Below, one piece after another: positions 36,756 to 47,117 of a stretch of DNA of 52,855 nt. The position numbers and the translations under genes are program-made. Under the pieces are notes generated by a model. It saw only the letters and a program-made list of their open reading frames with translations. It made no database searches and had not been told where the DNA came from. Each line of letters starts with the position of its first letter. Positions within the stretch are counted from its first letter, which is position 1. Source of the stretch: Candidatus Dormiibacterota bacterium. GTDB taxonomy: Bacteria; Chloroflexota; Dormibacteria; Aeolococcales; Bog-877. Location of the stretch: positions 1 to 52,855 of the forward strand of contig DAHUYV010000013.1 in the NCBI GenBank assembly GCA_027306885.1, read 5' to 3'.

Positions 36756-37169
36756 GTGAGCACCTGGGGCGGGCACCGCATCGATCACGTGGGGATAGCG
36801 GTCCATGACCTCGACGCCGCGCTCCTCCTCTACGGAGCGCTGGCCCGAGATCGGCCCGTCCATCGTGAGACGGTGCCCCACGATGGGGTCGAGGTCGCCT
36901 TCCTTCAGCTCCCCGGGGCCAGCCTGGAGCTGCTGGCCAGCCGCCGGGACGACTCCGCCGTGGCCAACTTCCTCGCCCGACGCGGGGAGGGGCTGCACCA
37001 CCTGGCCCTGGCGGTCCCCGACATCGGGGCGGAGCTGGACCGGTGGCGGGGCCTCGGGGCGGAGCTGATCGATAAGGCCCCCCGCGCCGGCTCCCGAGGG
37101 ATGCTGGTCGCCTTCATCCATCCCCGCTCCGCCCACGGGGTGCTGGTCGAGCTGTGCCAGAGGAGCTGA
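36756..37169 (+). CDS. mce: Methylmalonyl-CoA epimerase (VOC fold)
   Basis: [22 protein letters not shown]...[49 protein letters not shown]. Confidence 0.87.
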   Translation: MSTWGGHRIDHVGIAVHDLDAALLLYGALARDRPVHRETVPHDGVEVAFLQLPGASLELLASRRDDSAVANFLARRGEGLHHLALAVPDIGAELDRWRGLGAELIDKAPRAGSRGMLVAFIHPRSAHGVLVELCQRS

Positions 37170-38740
37170 GCCGGCCCGGAGGGCCGCTCACCACCGCCTC
37201 GGGCCTGCCCCTTGAGGCGGTGTACCTCAGCGGGCCGCCGGACCCCCCGCCCCCGGGCCAGCCCCCCTACACCCGCGGGATCCGCCCCGAAGGCTATCGC
37301 GGCCGCCTCTGGACGATGCGCCAGTACGCCGGCTTCGGTTCAGCCGAGGCCACCAACCAGCGCTTCCGCTACCTCCTGGAACGTGGTCAGTCGGGCCTTT
37401 CGGTCGCCTTCGACCTTCCCACCCAGATGGGCTACGACTCCGACCACGAGCTGGCGAGGGGAGAGGTGGGCCGGGTCGGGGTGCCGATCTCGCACCTCGG
37501 GGACATGCGGGTTTTGCTTCGGGACCTGCCCCTGGACCGGGTCACCACCTCGATGACCATCAACGCCCCGGCCGCCATCCTCCTGCTCCTGTACCAGCTG
37601 GCGGCGACCGCCGGGGGCGCCCTCCCAGAGCGGCTCGGGGGCACCATCCAGAACGACATCCTGAAGGAGTACGCCGCCCGCGGCACCTACATCTTCCCCC
37701 CCCGTCCCAGCATGCGCCTGGTGACCGACACCCTCGCCTACTGCCACCGGGTGCTGCCCCGCTGGAACCCGATCTCGATCTCCGGGTACCACATCCGGGA
37801 GGCGGGGGCGACCGCCGTCGAGGAGTTGGCCTTCGCCCTCAGCAACGGCCTGGCCTACGTGGAGGCGGGGCTGGCGGCGGGGCTGGAGCTGGAGGAGTTC
37901 GCCCCGCGGCTGAGCTTCTTCTTCAATGTGGACAACGAACTATTCGAGGAGGTGGCCAAGTTCCGGGCCGCCCGTCGGCTCTGGGGCGAGCTGATGGCGG
38001 AGCGCTTCCGGGCCCGTCCCGGCCGCTCCCGGCAGCTGCGCTTCCACGCCCAGACCTCGGGGGCGACGCTCACCGCCCAGCAGCCCCTCAACAACGTGGT
38101 CCGGGTCTCGCTGCAGGCGCTGGCGGCGGTCCTGGGCGGGGCCCAGTCTCTGCACACCAACTCTTACGACGAGGCGCTGGCGCTCCCCTCCGAGGCCGCC
38201 GCCACGCTGGCCCTGCGCACCCAGCAACTGCTCGCCCACGAGTCCGGGGTGGCCAAGGTGGCGGACCCGCTCGGCGGCTCCCACCTGGTGGAGGAGCTGA
38301 CCGACCGGCTGGCCGCCGAGGCGCGGGCCCTCATCGAAGAGGTCGACCGGCGCGGCGGCGCGGTGGCGGCGATCGAGCAGGGCTTCTACCAGCAGCGGAT
38401 CCAGGACTCCGCCTACCGCCAGCAGCAGCAGCTGGAATCCGGGGAGCGGGTGATCGTCGGGGTGAACCAGTTCCAGGAGGGTGAGGAGGCCCCGATCGAG
38501 CTGCTCCGGGTCGACCCCGAGCTGGAGCGCTCCCAGCTCCGTCGGCTCGCCGACCACCGGCGCGACCGCTCCCCGAGCGCGGTGCAGGCGGCTCTTCGAG
38601 GGGTGGAGGATGTGGCCCGCGGCGAGGCGAACCTCCTCCCGCCGATCAGCGACGCGTTGGCCGCGGGCGCCACCTTGGGAGAGGTGTGCGACCGCCTCCG
38701 GGAGGTCTTCGGCAGCTGGCTCCCGGTGGCGGCCATCTGA
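37154..38740 (+). CDS. Methylmalonyl-CoA mutase large-subunit (catalytic) domain protein
   Basis: [125 protein letters not shown]; no B12-binding DxHxxG domain. Confidence 0.93.
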   Translation: MPEELSRPGGPLTTASGLPLEAVYLSGPPDPPPPGQPPYTRGIRPEGYRGRLWTMRQYAGFGSAEATNQRFRYLLERGQSGLSVAFDLPTQMGYDSDHELARGEVGRVGVPISHLGDMRVLLRDLPLDRVTTSMTINAPAAILLLLYQLAATAGGALPERLGGTIQNDILKEYAARGTYIFPPRPSMRLVTDTLAYCHRVLPRWNPISISGYHIREAGATAVEELAFALSNGLAYVEAGLAAGLELEEFAPRLSFFFNVDNELFEEVAKFRAARRLWGELMAERFRARPGRSRQLRFHAQTSGATLTAQQPLNNVVRVSLQALAAVLGGAQSLHTNSYDEALALPSEAAATLALRTQQLLAHESGVAKVADPLGGSHLVEELTDRLAAEARALIEEVDRRGGAVAAIEQGFYQQRIQDSAYRQQQQLESGERVIVGVNQFQEGEEAPIELLRVDPELERSQLRRLADHRRDRSPSAVQAALRGVEDVARGEANLLPPISDALAAGATLGEVCDRLREVFGSWLPVAAI

Positions 38741-38749
38741 CCGGAGCCA

Positions 38750-39568
38750 CTAGCTCCGGTGCGGCAGGTCCGAGCCCAGGACGCTGCGGAAGCGGGGGTC
38801 GTGGAACAGCTTGGCGGTGAGCGGGCGCACTCCCCCTGGGAGCCGCCGGAAGAGTCCGGCGGCCAGGACCGCCCCGAGCGGCGGGCCCACCAGGTACACG
38901 AAGAGCTGGTGCAGGTCGCCCGCCACCAGCGCCGGGCCGAGGCTGCGGGCCGGGTTCAGACTGCAGCCGGTGTAGGGGGCGCCCCGCCACACCAGGAGCG
39001 CGATCACCACCCAGAGCCCCAGCGGGGTGAGACGGACCAGCCTTCGGAACGAGGTGAAGGTGAACAGCGTCAGCACCAGGACCGCGGTCATCAGCGCCTC
39101 GATGGCGATCGCCTGGGGGGTTCCGACCCCAGGCTGGGGCTGGGTCAGCCCGTCCTTGAGGGAGGCGGCCACCCTCCCCCAGGCCAGGGCCAGCGCCAGC
39201 GCTCCCAGCAGCGCCCCCGCGAGCTGGGCGGTGATGTAGCCCAGCAGGTCGCTGCGGGAGACGTGGCCGCTCACCCAGAAGGCCAGAGTGACGCAGGGGT
39301 TGAGGTGGGCTCCGCTGCGCCGGCCCAGGGGCGAGATGGCGACCAGACTGCCGGTGCCGGCGAACAGCAGCCCGGTCAAGAGCAGGCGGAGGCTGGCGCT
39401 GGGGATGAGCCGGGGGATGGGTGAGCCGGCGCCGAAGTCGAGGCAGACCGCGCTGAGTCCCCCGAGGACCAGGGCGAAGGTCCCCAGCAGCTCCGCCGCC
39501 CACTCGAGGGGATGCCAGCCCTCCTCGGGGGGGCTGGCCAGCGCCGGGGGGCCGGGACTCGCCCTCAC
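38750..39568 (-). CDS. MIP-family aquaporin/glycerol channel
   Basis: SGAHLNPCVTLAFW and GCSLNPARSLGPAL (two NPA-type boxes, first is NPC), six TM-like segments. Confidence 0.92.
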   Translation of the reverse strand: MRASPGPPALASPPEEGWHPLEWAAELLGTFALVLGGLSAVCLDFGAGSPIPRLIPSASLRLLLTGLLFAGTGSLVAISPLGRRSGAHLNPCVTLAFWVSGHVSRSDLLGYITAQLAGALLGALALALAWGRVAASLKDGLTQPQPGVGTPQAIAIEALMTAVLVLTLFTFTSFRRLVRLTPLGLWVVIALLVWRGAPYTGCSLNPARSLGPALVAGDLHQLFVYLVGPPLGAVLAAGLFRRLPGGVRPLTAKLFHDPRFRSVLGSDLPHRS

Positions 39569-39615
39569 CGGCCGCCGGCCTGCCCGAGGGGCGCCGCATC
39601 GGTCAAGATGGGCTG

Positions 39616-41184
39616 GTGGCAGAGCAAGCGGCGGAGGGCCGAGCCGGCCCCGGGGAGAACGAGCGGCTGATCAACCAGCTGCGCAAGCGGCGCCACGACG
39701 CCGTGCACCGGGGCGGTGAGCCCGAGCGCCAGCAGCGGCGGCGGGGCAAGCTCACCGCTCGAGAGCGCATCCGCCGTCTTTTGGACCCCGAGAGCTTCAG
39801 CGAGCTGGACACCTTCGTCACCCACCGCTCCGGGCAGTTCGACATGGCCGAGCGACGGGTGGCCGGCGACGGGGTGGTCACCGGGTTCGGGACGGTTGAG
39901 GGCCGCCAGGTCTTCGTCTTCTCCCACGACGCCTCCTTCATGGGTGGGTCTTTGGGCGAGGCCTTCGCCGAGAAGGTCTGCAAGGTGATGGAGCTGGCCG
40001 AGCGGACCGGCTGCCCGGTGATCGGGATCAACGACAGCGCCGGGGCCCGGATCCAGGAGGGGGTGGTGTCCCTGGCCGGGTACGCCGACATCTTCTACCG
40101 CAACGTGCGCTGCAGCGGGGTGGTGCCCCAGCTCTCGGTGGTGGCCGGGCCCTGCACCGGGGGGGCGGTCTACTCGCCGGCGATCACCGACTTCACCTTC
40201 ATGGTGCGCAAGGTCGGCTACATGTTCATCACCGGCCCCGAGGTGGTGCGGGTCACCACCGGTGAGGAGGTGGACTTCGAGCAGCTGGGCGGCGCGGACG
40301 TGCACTCCCAGCGCAGCGGGGTTGCCCACTTCGAGTCCCAGACCGAGGACGAGGCGTTCGCCCAGGTCCGCCGCGTGCTCTCCTTCCTTCCCCAGAACAG
40401 CTCGGAGCGCCCGCCCGAGCGGCACCCCACCGACTCGCCCCAGCGCGCCGACCCGGAGCTGCAGACGATCATCCCCGACAGCCACCGCGAGCCCTACGAG
40501 ATGCGCGAGGTGATCCGCCGGGTGGTGGACGACGGCGACTTCCTGGAGGTGCAGCCGCTCTTCGCCCCCAACCTCCTCGTGGGCTTCGCGCGCCTCGACG
40601 GGCTGAGCGTCGGGGTGGTGGCCAACCAGCCCCGGCACCTGGCGGGGGCGCTGGACATCGGCGCCTCGGTCAAGGGGGCGCGCTTCGTGCGCTTCTGCGA
40701 CGCCTTCAACATCCCGCTGGTCACCCTGGTCGACGTTCCGGGGTTCCTGCCCGGGAGCGACCAGGAGCACGGGGGGATCATCCGCCACGGCGCCAAGCTG
40801 CTGTACGCCTATGCCGAGGCCACCGTGCCCAAGCTCACCGTGATCACCCGCAAGGCCTACGGCGGCGCCTACGACGTCATGTGCAGCAAGCACCTGGGCG
40901 CCGACTACAACTGTGCCTGGCCCACCGCGGAGATCGCGGTGATGGGGGCGGAGGGGGCGGTGCGCTTCCTCGGCCGGGGCCGCTCCGGAGAGCACTCCGA
41001 GGAGGAGATGATCGCCGAGTACCGGGAGCAGTTCGCCAACCCCTACCACGCCGCCGAGCGCGGCTATGTCGACGACATCATCGAGCCGCGGCAGACCCGC
41101 CCCGCCCTGATCCGGGCGCTGCGGATGGCTGGCGGCAAGCGGGTGGAGCCGCCCCGCCGTCGGCACGGCAACATCCCCCTCTGA
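39616..41184 (+). CDS. Acyl-CoA (propionyl-CoA-type) carboxylase carboxyltransferase beta subunit
   Basis: KLTARERIRRLLDPESFSELD, GRQVFVFSHDASFMGGSLGEAFAEKVCKVMELA, GARIQEGVVSLAGYADIF, SGVVPQLSVVAGPCTGGAVYSPAITDF, RKAYGGAYDVMCSKHLGADYNCAWPTAEIAVMGAEGAV. Confidence 0.94.
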   Translation: MAEQAAEGRAGPGENERLINQLRKRRHDAVHRGGEPERQQRRRGKLTARERIRRLLDPESFSELDTFVTHRSGQFDMAERRVAGDGVVTGFGTVEGRQVFVFSHDASFMGGSLGEAFAEKVCKVMELAERTGCPVIGINDSAGARIQEGVVSLAGYADIFYRNVRCSGVVPQLSVVAGPCTGGAVYSPAITDFTFMVRKVGYMFITGPEVVRVTTGEEVDFEQLGGADVHSQRSGVAHFESQTEDEAFAQVRRVLSFLPQNSSERPPERHPTDSPQRADPELQTIIPDSHREPYEMREVIRRVVDDGDFLEVQPLFAPNLLVGFARLDGLSVGVVANQPRHLAGALDIGASVKGARFVRFCDAFNIPLVTLVDVPGFLPGSDQEHGGIIRHGAKLLYAYAEATVPKLTVITRKAYGGAYDVMCSKHLGADYNCAWPTAEIAVMGAEGAVRFLGRGRSGEHSEEEMIAEYREQFANPYHAAERGYVDDIIEPRQTRPALIRALRMAGGKRVEPPRRRHGNIPL

Positions 41185-41265
41185 CCCCATTCGGCGACGC
41201 CGCGGCCCAATACACTCAGAGTCGCAGGACGATTGCGGCGGCGGACCGCCGGAAGGGAGGTGCCG

Positions 41266-42450
41266 GTGAAGCTCCTAGAGCATCAGGCGAAGGCGCAGTT
41301 TCGCAGGGCGGGGATCGAGTGCCCGATGGGGCGGGTGGCCCGCTCGCCAGAGGAGGCGGAGCGCGCCTGCTCCGAGCTGGGGCCGGTTGTCGTGAAGGTC
41401 CAGGTCCCGATCGGGGGCCGGGGCAAGGCCGGGGGGGTGAAGGTGGCCCGGTCGCCCGAGGAGGCCCGGGCGGTCGCAAGAGAGCTGCTGGCGATGGAGA
41501 TCCGTGGCTACTCGGTGCCGGCGGTCCTCTGCGAGGAGCTCCTGGAGATCGGCCAGGAGCTCTACCTCGGCGTCACCCTGGACCGCGACCGGCGCAAGCT
41601 GGTGGTGATGCTCTCCTTCGCCGGGGGGATGGAGATCGAAGAGGTGGCGGAGCGGACGCCGGAGCGGATCGCCAAGCTCTGGCCCGACCCCTTCTCCGGG
41701 CCCCACCCCTTCGAGATCCGCCAGCTCACCCTCAACGCCCTCGCCAGCGCCCGCGGCGCGCAGGTCCTGACTCGGGCCCAGCTGCTGAGCCATCTGGTGC
41801 CGCTGGTGCAGCGGCTGTACCAGCTCTGCCAGGAGCTGGACGCCACCCTCTGTGAGATCAACCCCCTGGTGATCACCAAGCAGGGGCTGGTGGTGGCCGG
41901 TGACGGCAAGGTGGAGATCGACCAGAACGCCGAGTTCCGCCACCACGAACTGGCCCGGGAGCTGGGCGAGGACGCCGCGGCCGCGTCCAGCGGCGAGGAC
42001 GAGCTGGAGGTGGAGGCTCGCCGGCGCCAGCTCACCTACGTCCACCTGGGCGGGGACATCGGGGTGATCGGCAACGGGGCGGGGCTGGTCATGAACACCC
42101 TGGACCTGGTCAAGCAGCAGGGCGGCGAACCCGCCAACTTCCTGGACATCGGGGGCGGGGCCAAGGCCGAGGTGGTGCGCAACGCCCTGGAGATGGTCCT
42201 GCTGGATCCCCGGGTGAAGGGGATCTTCGTCAACATCTTCGGCGGGATCACAAGGGGCGACGAGGTGGCCAAGGGCCTCATCGAGGCCCGGGACCAGCTG
42301 CAGATAACGGTGCCCCTCGTGGTCCGGATGACCGGTACCAGGGAGGAGGAGGGGCGGCTCCTGCTGGAGGCGGCGGGGATCACCCCGGCGGTCTCGGCGC
42401 CGGCCGCGGCCCGCCGGGTGGTGGAGATGGTGGCGGAGGCGGGCCGATGA
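41266..42450 (+). CDS. sucC: Succinyl-CoA synthetase beta subunit
   Basis: [79 protein letters not shown]. Confidence 0.94.
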   Translation: MKLLEHQAKAQFRRAGIECPMGRVARSPEEAERACSELGPVVVKVQVPIGGRGKAGGVKVARSPEEARAVARELLAMEIRGYSVPAVLCEELLEIGQELYLGVTLDRDRRKLVVMLSFAGGMEIEEVAERTPERIAKLWPDPFSGPHPFEIRQLTLNALASARGAQVLTRAQLLSHLVPLVQRLYQLCQELDATLCEINPLVITKQGLVVAGDGKVEIDQNAEFRHHELARELGEDAAAASSGEDELEVEARRRQLTYVHLGGDIGVIGNGAGLVMNTLDLVKQQGGEPANFLDIGGGAKAEVVRNALEMVLLDPRVKGIFVNIFGGITRGDEVAKGLIEARDQLQITVPLVVRMTGTREEEGRLLLEAAGITPAVSAPAAARRVVEMVAEAGR

Positions 42451-43325
42451 GCATCCTCTTGGATTCGCAGTCCCGGGTCGTGGTGCAGGGTATGACCGGA
42501 AGTGAGGGCACCTTCCACACCCAGCAGATGCTGGAGTTCGGCACCCAGGTGGTGGCCGGGGTGTCACCCGGGAAGGGTGGCAGCGAGCACCTCGGCCTGC
42601 CGATCTTCGACTCGGTGGCGGAGGCGGTGATCGCCACCGGCGCCACCGTCTCGGGGGTGTTCGTGCCCCCGGCCTTCGCCGCCGACGCGATCATGGAGGG
42701 AGCGGCGGCGGGGCTCCAGCTGGTGGTCTGCATCACCGAGCTGATCCCGGTGAACGACATGGTGCGGGCCCGGGCCTTCCTCTCCGATCGGGGCACCCGG
42801 CTGGTGGGGCCCAACTGCCCGGGGCTGATGTCCCCCGGCCACCACAGCAAGGTGGGGATCATCCCCAACCAGAACGGTCGCCCCGGACCGGTGGGGGTGG
42901 TCTCCCGCTCCGGCACCCTCACCTACGAGATCATGCAGTCGCTGGGGGCCGAGGGCTTCGGCCAGACCACCGCTGTGGGGATCGGCGGTGACCCGGTGCT
43001 GGGGCTCTCCTTCTCCGACGTCCTGGAGCTGTTCGCCGCCGACCCCGAGACCGAGCTGGTGGTGATGGCGGGTGAGATCGGTGGCTCCGACGAGGAGCGG
43101 GCCGCCGAGCTGATCGGCAGGGGGTACCCCAAGCCGGTGGTGGGATTCATCAGCGGCCGCACCGCCCCGCCGGGCAAGCGGATGGGCCATGCCGGGGCGA
43201 TCATCAGCGGCAACACCGGGAGCGCCTCCTCCAAGGTGGCCGCCCTGGAGGCCGCCGGGGTCGTCGTCGCCGACACCATCGAGGGGATCGTGGAGCAGGT
43301 CTCCGCCCACCTGCGGCGGTCCTAG
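42447..43325 (+). CDS. sucD: Succinyl-CoA synthetase alpha subunit
   Basis: [76 protein letters not shown] (active-site His); ATGA overlap with sucC. Confidence 0.95.
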   Translation: MSILLDSQSRVVVQGMTGSEGTFHTQQMLEFGTQVVAGVSPGKGGSEHLGLPIFDSVAEAVIATGATVSGVFVPPAFAADAIMEGAAAGLQLVVCITELIPVNDMVRARAFLSDRGTRLVGPNCPGLMSPGHHSKVGIIPNQNGRPGPVGVVSRSGTLTYEIMQSLGAEGFGQTTAVGIGGDPVLGLSFSDVLELFAADPETELVVMAGEIGGSDEERAAELIGRGYPKPVVGFISGRTAPPGKRMGHAGAIISGNTGSASSKVAALEAAGVVVADTIEGIVEQVSAHLRRS

Positions 43326-44522
43326 GTGGGCCTCAGCTTCGACCTCAGCCCCGAGCAGGAGGCGATCCGCTCCACCTGCCGCGAGTTCGCCGACCAGGTG
43401 GTGGCGCCGGTGGCGGCGGAGCACGACCGCCGTCAGGAATTCCCCTACAAGGTGGTGGCCCAGATGGGGGAGCTGGGGCTGTTCGGCCTTCCCTACCCGG
43501 AGTCGGTGGGCGGCGCCGGCGCCGACTTCCTCAGCTACCTTCTGGCCCTGGAGGAGATCTCCCGGGCCGACGCCGCGGTGGGGATCACCCTGGAGGCCGG
43601 GGTCTCATTGGGGATCGCCCCGATCTTCAACTACGGGACACGAGAGCAGCGCGAGCGGCTGCTCCCCGAGCTCTGCGCCGGGCGGGGGCTGTGGGCCTTC
43701 GGGCTCACCGAGCCGGACGCGGGATCGGACGCCGGAGGCACCAGGACCAGGGCGGTGGAGGACGGGGACTCCCTGGTGATCGACGGCTCCAAGTGCTTCA
43801 TCACCAACGCCGGCACCGAGATCAGCCGGGGGGTGACCATCACCGCCCTCACCGGCAAGCCCGGGGAGCCCCCGGCGATCAGCGCCATCCTGGTGGAGCG
43901 GGGGACCCCGGGCTACACCCAGGCCCCGCCCTACCGCAAGCTGGGATGGCACGCCAGCGACACCCGGGAGCTGACCTTCAACGCCTGCCGCGTCCCGAGG
44001 GCCGCCCTGCTGGGCCGGATGGGCGGCGGGTTCGCCCAGTTCCTCTCCGTCCTGGAGGCCGGTCGGGTGGCGATCGCCGCCCTCTCGGTGGGGGTGGCGC
44101 AGGCCTGTCTGGACGCCAGCCTCGAGTACAGCCAGCACCGGCGCCAGTTCGGCCGGCCGCTGAGCCGCTTCCAGGCGACCCAGTTCAAGCTCGCCGACAT
44201 GGCGACCCGGATCGAGCTCTCCCGGATGATGGTCTGGAGGGCCGGGACCCTCATCGACCAGGGGCGCTCGCCCGGTCGGCTGGCGTCGATGGCCAAGCTG
44301 GAGGCCTCCGAGACGGCCACCTGGTGCGCCAACCAGGCGGTCCAGATCCACGGTGGGGTGGGGTTCATGGAGGACCTCCCGGTGGCCCGCTTCTACCGGG
44401 ACGTCAAGATCAATGAGATCGGCGAGGGCACCTCGGAGGTGCAGCGATTGGTGATCGCCTCCCACCTCCTCGGCCTTGGGGGTTCGGTGACCCGGCTGCT
44501 CCGCGAGGACGGCGGGAGCTGA
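43326..44522 (+). CDS. Acyl-CoA dehydrogenase
   Basis: LSPEQEAIRSTCREFADQ, FGLTEPDAGSDAGGTRT, KCFITNAG, RRQFGRPLSRFQATQFKLADMAT, VQIHGGVGFMEDLPVARFYRDVKINEIGEGTSEVQRLVIA. Confidence 0.95.
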   Translation: MGLSFDLSPEQEAIRSTCREFADQVVAPVAAEHDRRQEFPYKVVAQMGELGLFGLPYPESVGGAGADFLSYLLALEEISRADAAVGITLEAGVSLGIAPIFNYGTREQRERLLPELCAGRGLWAFGLTEPDAGSDAGGTRTRAVEDGDSLVIDGSKCFITNAGTEISRGVTITALTGKPGEPPAISAILVERGTPGYTQAPPYRKLGWHASDTRELTFNACRVPRAALLGRMGGGFAQFLSVLEAGRVAIAALSVGVAQACLDASLEYSQHRRQFGRPLSRFQATQFKLADMATRIELSRMMVWRAGTLIDQGRSPGRLASMAKLEASETATWCANQAVQIHGGVGFMEDLPVARFYRDVKINEIGEGTSEVQRLVIASHLLGLGGSVTRLLREDGGS

Positions 44523-44548
44523 GCCGCCCGGTCGGGCATGGGTACCAT

Positions 44549-45745
44549 ATGACCGTGGAGGAGCTGGATCCGGTCATCGTCGCCTACGCCCGGACTCCGT
44601 TCGGGAAGCTAAGGGGCCAGCTGAGCTCGGTCTCCGCCATCGATCTGGGAGCCCGGGCGATCAGCGCGGCGGTGGAGCGTGCCGGGATCGCGCCGGATCA
44701 GGTGGAGCAGGTCCTCATGGGGACGGTGATCACCGCCGGGCTGGGCCAGGTCCCGGCCCGCCAGGCCGCCCTTCGCGCCGGGATCCCCTCCAGCGTGCCG
44801 GCCCTCTCGGTGAACAAGGTCTGCGCCTCCTCGCTGAAGGCGGTGAACCTCGGGGCGATGCTGATCCGGGCTGGGGACGCCGAGGTGGTCGTGGCCGGGG
44901 GGATGGAGTCGATGTCGGGGGCCCCGATGCTGCTGCGCGGCGCCCGGGGCGGCTTCGCGATGGGCGACCAGACGCTCTACGACTCCATGCTCTGGGACGG
45001 TCTCACCTGCCCGGTGGACGACCTCCACATGGGCGAGCACGGCAGTCAGGTGGCCAGCGAGCTGGGCGTGGATCGCCGCGCCCAGGATGAGTACGCGCTG
45101 CTCTCCCAGCAGCGCTACGAGCAGGCCCGGGCGGCGGGCCGGATCGGGGAGGAGCTGGTGCCGGTGGAGGTGGCCCAGCGGGGCGGGGCGGTCACCGTCA
45201 CCGCCGACGAGCAGCCCCGGCCCGACACCACTCTCGAGAAGCTGGAGGCGCTGCGGCCGGTCTTCGGGGGGCCCGACGGCAGCGTGACCGCCGGCAATGC
45301 CCCTGGCATCAATGACGGGGCCGCGGCGATCATCCTGATGAGCCGCCGCCGGGCCCGGCAGCTCCGACGGGAGCCGCTCGCGACCTGGCTGGGATACGGT
45401 GAGTCCGCCGCGGACCACCCCTATCTGGCGACGGTGCCGGCGCTGGCCCTGCAGAGGGCGCTGGACCGGCAGGCGGGCCCGACCAGCCAGGACCTGAGGC
45501 TGCTGGAGATCAACGAGGCGTTCGCCTCGGTGGTCCTCACCAGCTCCCGCATGCTGGAGGTCGAGCTGGACCGGGTCAACGTCAATGGGGGCGCGATCGC
45601 CATCGGTCACCCGATCGGCGCCTCCGGGGCCCGGATCCTCGGCGGCTTGGTGCTGGAGCTGAGGCGCCGCGGCGGTGGGCTGGGGGCGGCCACCATCTGC
45701 TCCGGTCTGGCCCAGGGCGAGGCCACCCTGGTGGAGGTGGCCTGA
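44549..45745 (+). CDS. Acetyl-CoA acetyltransferase (thiolase)
   Basis: ARTPFGKLRGQLSS, VNKVCASSLKAVNLGAM (active-site Cys), GGMESMSGAPML, NVNGGAIAIGHPIGASGARIL, CSGLAQGEA. Confidence 0.94.
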   Translation: MTVEELDPVIVAYARTPFGKLRGQLSSVSAIDLGARAISAAVERAGIAPDQVEQVLMGTVITAGLGQVPARQAALRAGIPSSVPALSVNKVCASSLKAVNLGAMLIRAGDAEVVVAGGMESMSGAPMLLRGARGGFAMGDQTLYDSMLWDGLTCPVDDLHMGEHGSQVASELGVDRRAQDEYALLSQQRYEQARAAGRIGEELVPVEVAQRGGAVTVTADEQPRPDTTLEKLEALRPVFGGPDGSVTAGNAPGINDGAAAIILMSRRRARQLRREPLATWLGYGESAADHPYLATVPALALQRALDRQAGPTSQDLRLLEINEAFASVVLTSSRMLEVELDRVNVNGGAIAIGHPIGASGARILGGLVLELRRRGGGLGAATICSGLAQGEATLVEVA

Positions 45746-45787
45746 GGCTCCCTCTGAGCGCCTTTGCGCTCCGGGACGCCGCCCGGC

Positions 45788-46792
45788 TCAGCTGCCCAGG
45801 TCGACCCCCGAGCCGCTGGCCACGTCGCGCAGCAGCCGAGCCAGCTCCGCGCGCTCCGCGCGGTACAGGGTGCGGCTGCCCTCCTTTCGGGGAGTGACCA
45901 GCGCCGCCTCGCGCAGGGTGTGGAGGTGGGCGCTCACCGTGGGCTGGGCGAGGCCAAAGCGCGCCGCCAGCTCCCCGACGCTGGTGGGCCGATCCGCGAG
46001 ATAGAGGAGGAGCGAGAGGCGGGTGGGGTCACCCAGAACCCGAAGACGGGGGGCCAGAAGCCTTCCCTCCTCCCGGAGGGCGGCGATCGGGTCAGCCCCC
46101 TCGTTGAACCCCACCACCAGGTGGTGGGGGAGGTCCCAGAGGCTCCAGCTGCCACCGAAGTAGCTGGGGACCAGGGCCAGCCGTCCCCGGTCCGCGGCCT
46201 CGCTCACCATGAGGCCCCATCCCGCCCTCTTGCGGACCAGGTGGCCCACCACCGGGACGGCCTCCTCCAGCGCCGTGCCCGACTCCATCCGGCGGGCCAC
46301 GGTGTGACAGCTGGCCAGCACCTGGGGGAGCCCCTTGGTCTCCCACTCCTCGCGGAAGGGGGCCCAGAGCTCCTGGAGGAGCCTCCCGTACCGGGCGCGC
46401 AGCTTGGGCCGTCGTTGCAGGAGGCCGAGCCGCTCGATGAAACGGGCCCGGTCGGAGGGATCCTCCGAGCGCAGTCCCAGGTCGGGCAGCTCCCCCTCCA
46501 GGGCGGGTGGTGAGGGGAGCAAGCCGTCCAGGTCGGTGGCGAAGAGCTGGTCGGAGAGGTCGGCCAGGATGACCAGCTCGCCGACGCCGGCGCTGTGCCC
46601 GTCCCCCCAGAAGTCGTTGAGCTCGCGCGCCAGACGCTCCGCCCTCTCCGGCCCCAGCGCCTGCATCCGGTTGGGCATGTCGGGTTGGGGGCGGAGGAGC
46701 TGGTCCCCGAGCCAGAGCAGCTCCAGCACCGCGGAGGGGGCGAGCGCCGGAGGCCGACGCCGCAGGTCATCGCCGCGGTCGACCGGAGCCAT
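45788..46792 (-). CDS. ArsR-family winged-helix transcriptional regulator with long N-terminal domain
   Basis: C-terminal wHTH LRVLGDPTRLSLLLYLADRPTSVGELAARFGLAQPTVSAHLHTLREAALVTPRKEGSRTLYRAE. Confidence 0.88.
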   Translation of the reverse strand: MAPVDRGDDLRRRPPALAPSAVLELLWLGDQLLRPQPDMPNRMQALGPERAERLARELNDFWGDGHSAGVGELVILADLSDQLFATDLDGLLPSPPALEGELPDLGLRSEDPSDRARFIERLGLLQRRPKLRARYGRLLQELWAPFREEWETKGLPQVLASCHTVARRMESGTALEEAVPVVGHLVRKRAGWGLMVSEAADRGRLALVPSYFGGSWSLWDLPHHLVVGFNEGADPIAALREEGRLLAPRLRVLGDPTRLSLLLYLADRPTSVGELAARFGLAQPTVSAHLHTLREAALVTPRKEGSRTLYRAERAELARLLRDVASGSGVDLGS

Positions 46793-46858
46793 AGCCAGAC
46801 GACTATATCACTGCTCAGGTAGCCAGCGATGCTCTCACTGCAGAGAGAAGTTTGGGGG

Positions 46859-46887
46859 TTGACAGCAATATAGCTATATGTTAATGT
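46859..46887 (+). promoter_or_regulatory. Promoter (TTGACA-17-TAATGT) with perfect palindrome ATATAGCTATAT (46868-46879) in the spacer
   Basis: Direct inspection of ttgacagcaatatagctatatgttaatgtgat. Confidence 0.6.
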
Positions 46888-46893
46888 GATGTC

Positions 46894-47064
46894 ATGATGA
46901 ACTGGTACTCGGCCCGGCAAGAGATCGATCGGCGGCAGACTGAGGCGATGGATTGGGCGCGGTCGGCGCGGCTCGCGAGGCAGACCAGGGATGAGGCGCG
47001 TCCGGACGGGGCCGTCCGGAATGCCGCGATTCCCCGGACCCGACGGCAGCTCGGGGCCGGCTGA
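46894..47064 (+). CDS. Unlisted small ORF (56 aa)
   Basis: ATG at 46894: MMNWYSARQEIDRRQTEAMDWARSARLARQTRDEARPDGAVRNAAIPRTRRQLGAG*; immediately downstream of the promoter/operator. Confidence 0.5.
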   Translation: MMNWYSARQEIDRRQTEAMDWARSARLARQTRDEARPDGAVRNAAIPRTRRQLGAG

Positions 47065-47117
47065 GCGGAGCTCGCCGACCCTCGACATCGGGTGGCCCTC
47101 ACGCCTACCATGCCCAC

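Noticed and set aside
45756-45771. Hairpin GAGCGC-CTTT-GCGCTC between convergent thiolase and arsR-family genes as a terminator
   Set aside because: Only a 6-bp stem and no U-tract on either side; too weak to call.
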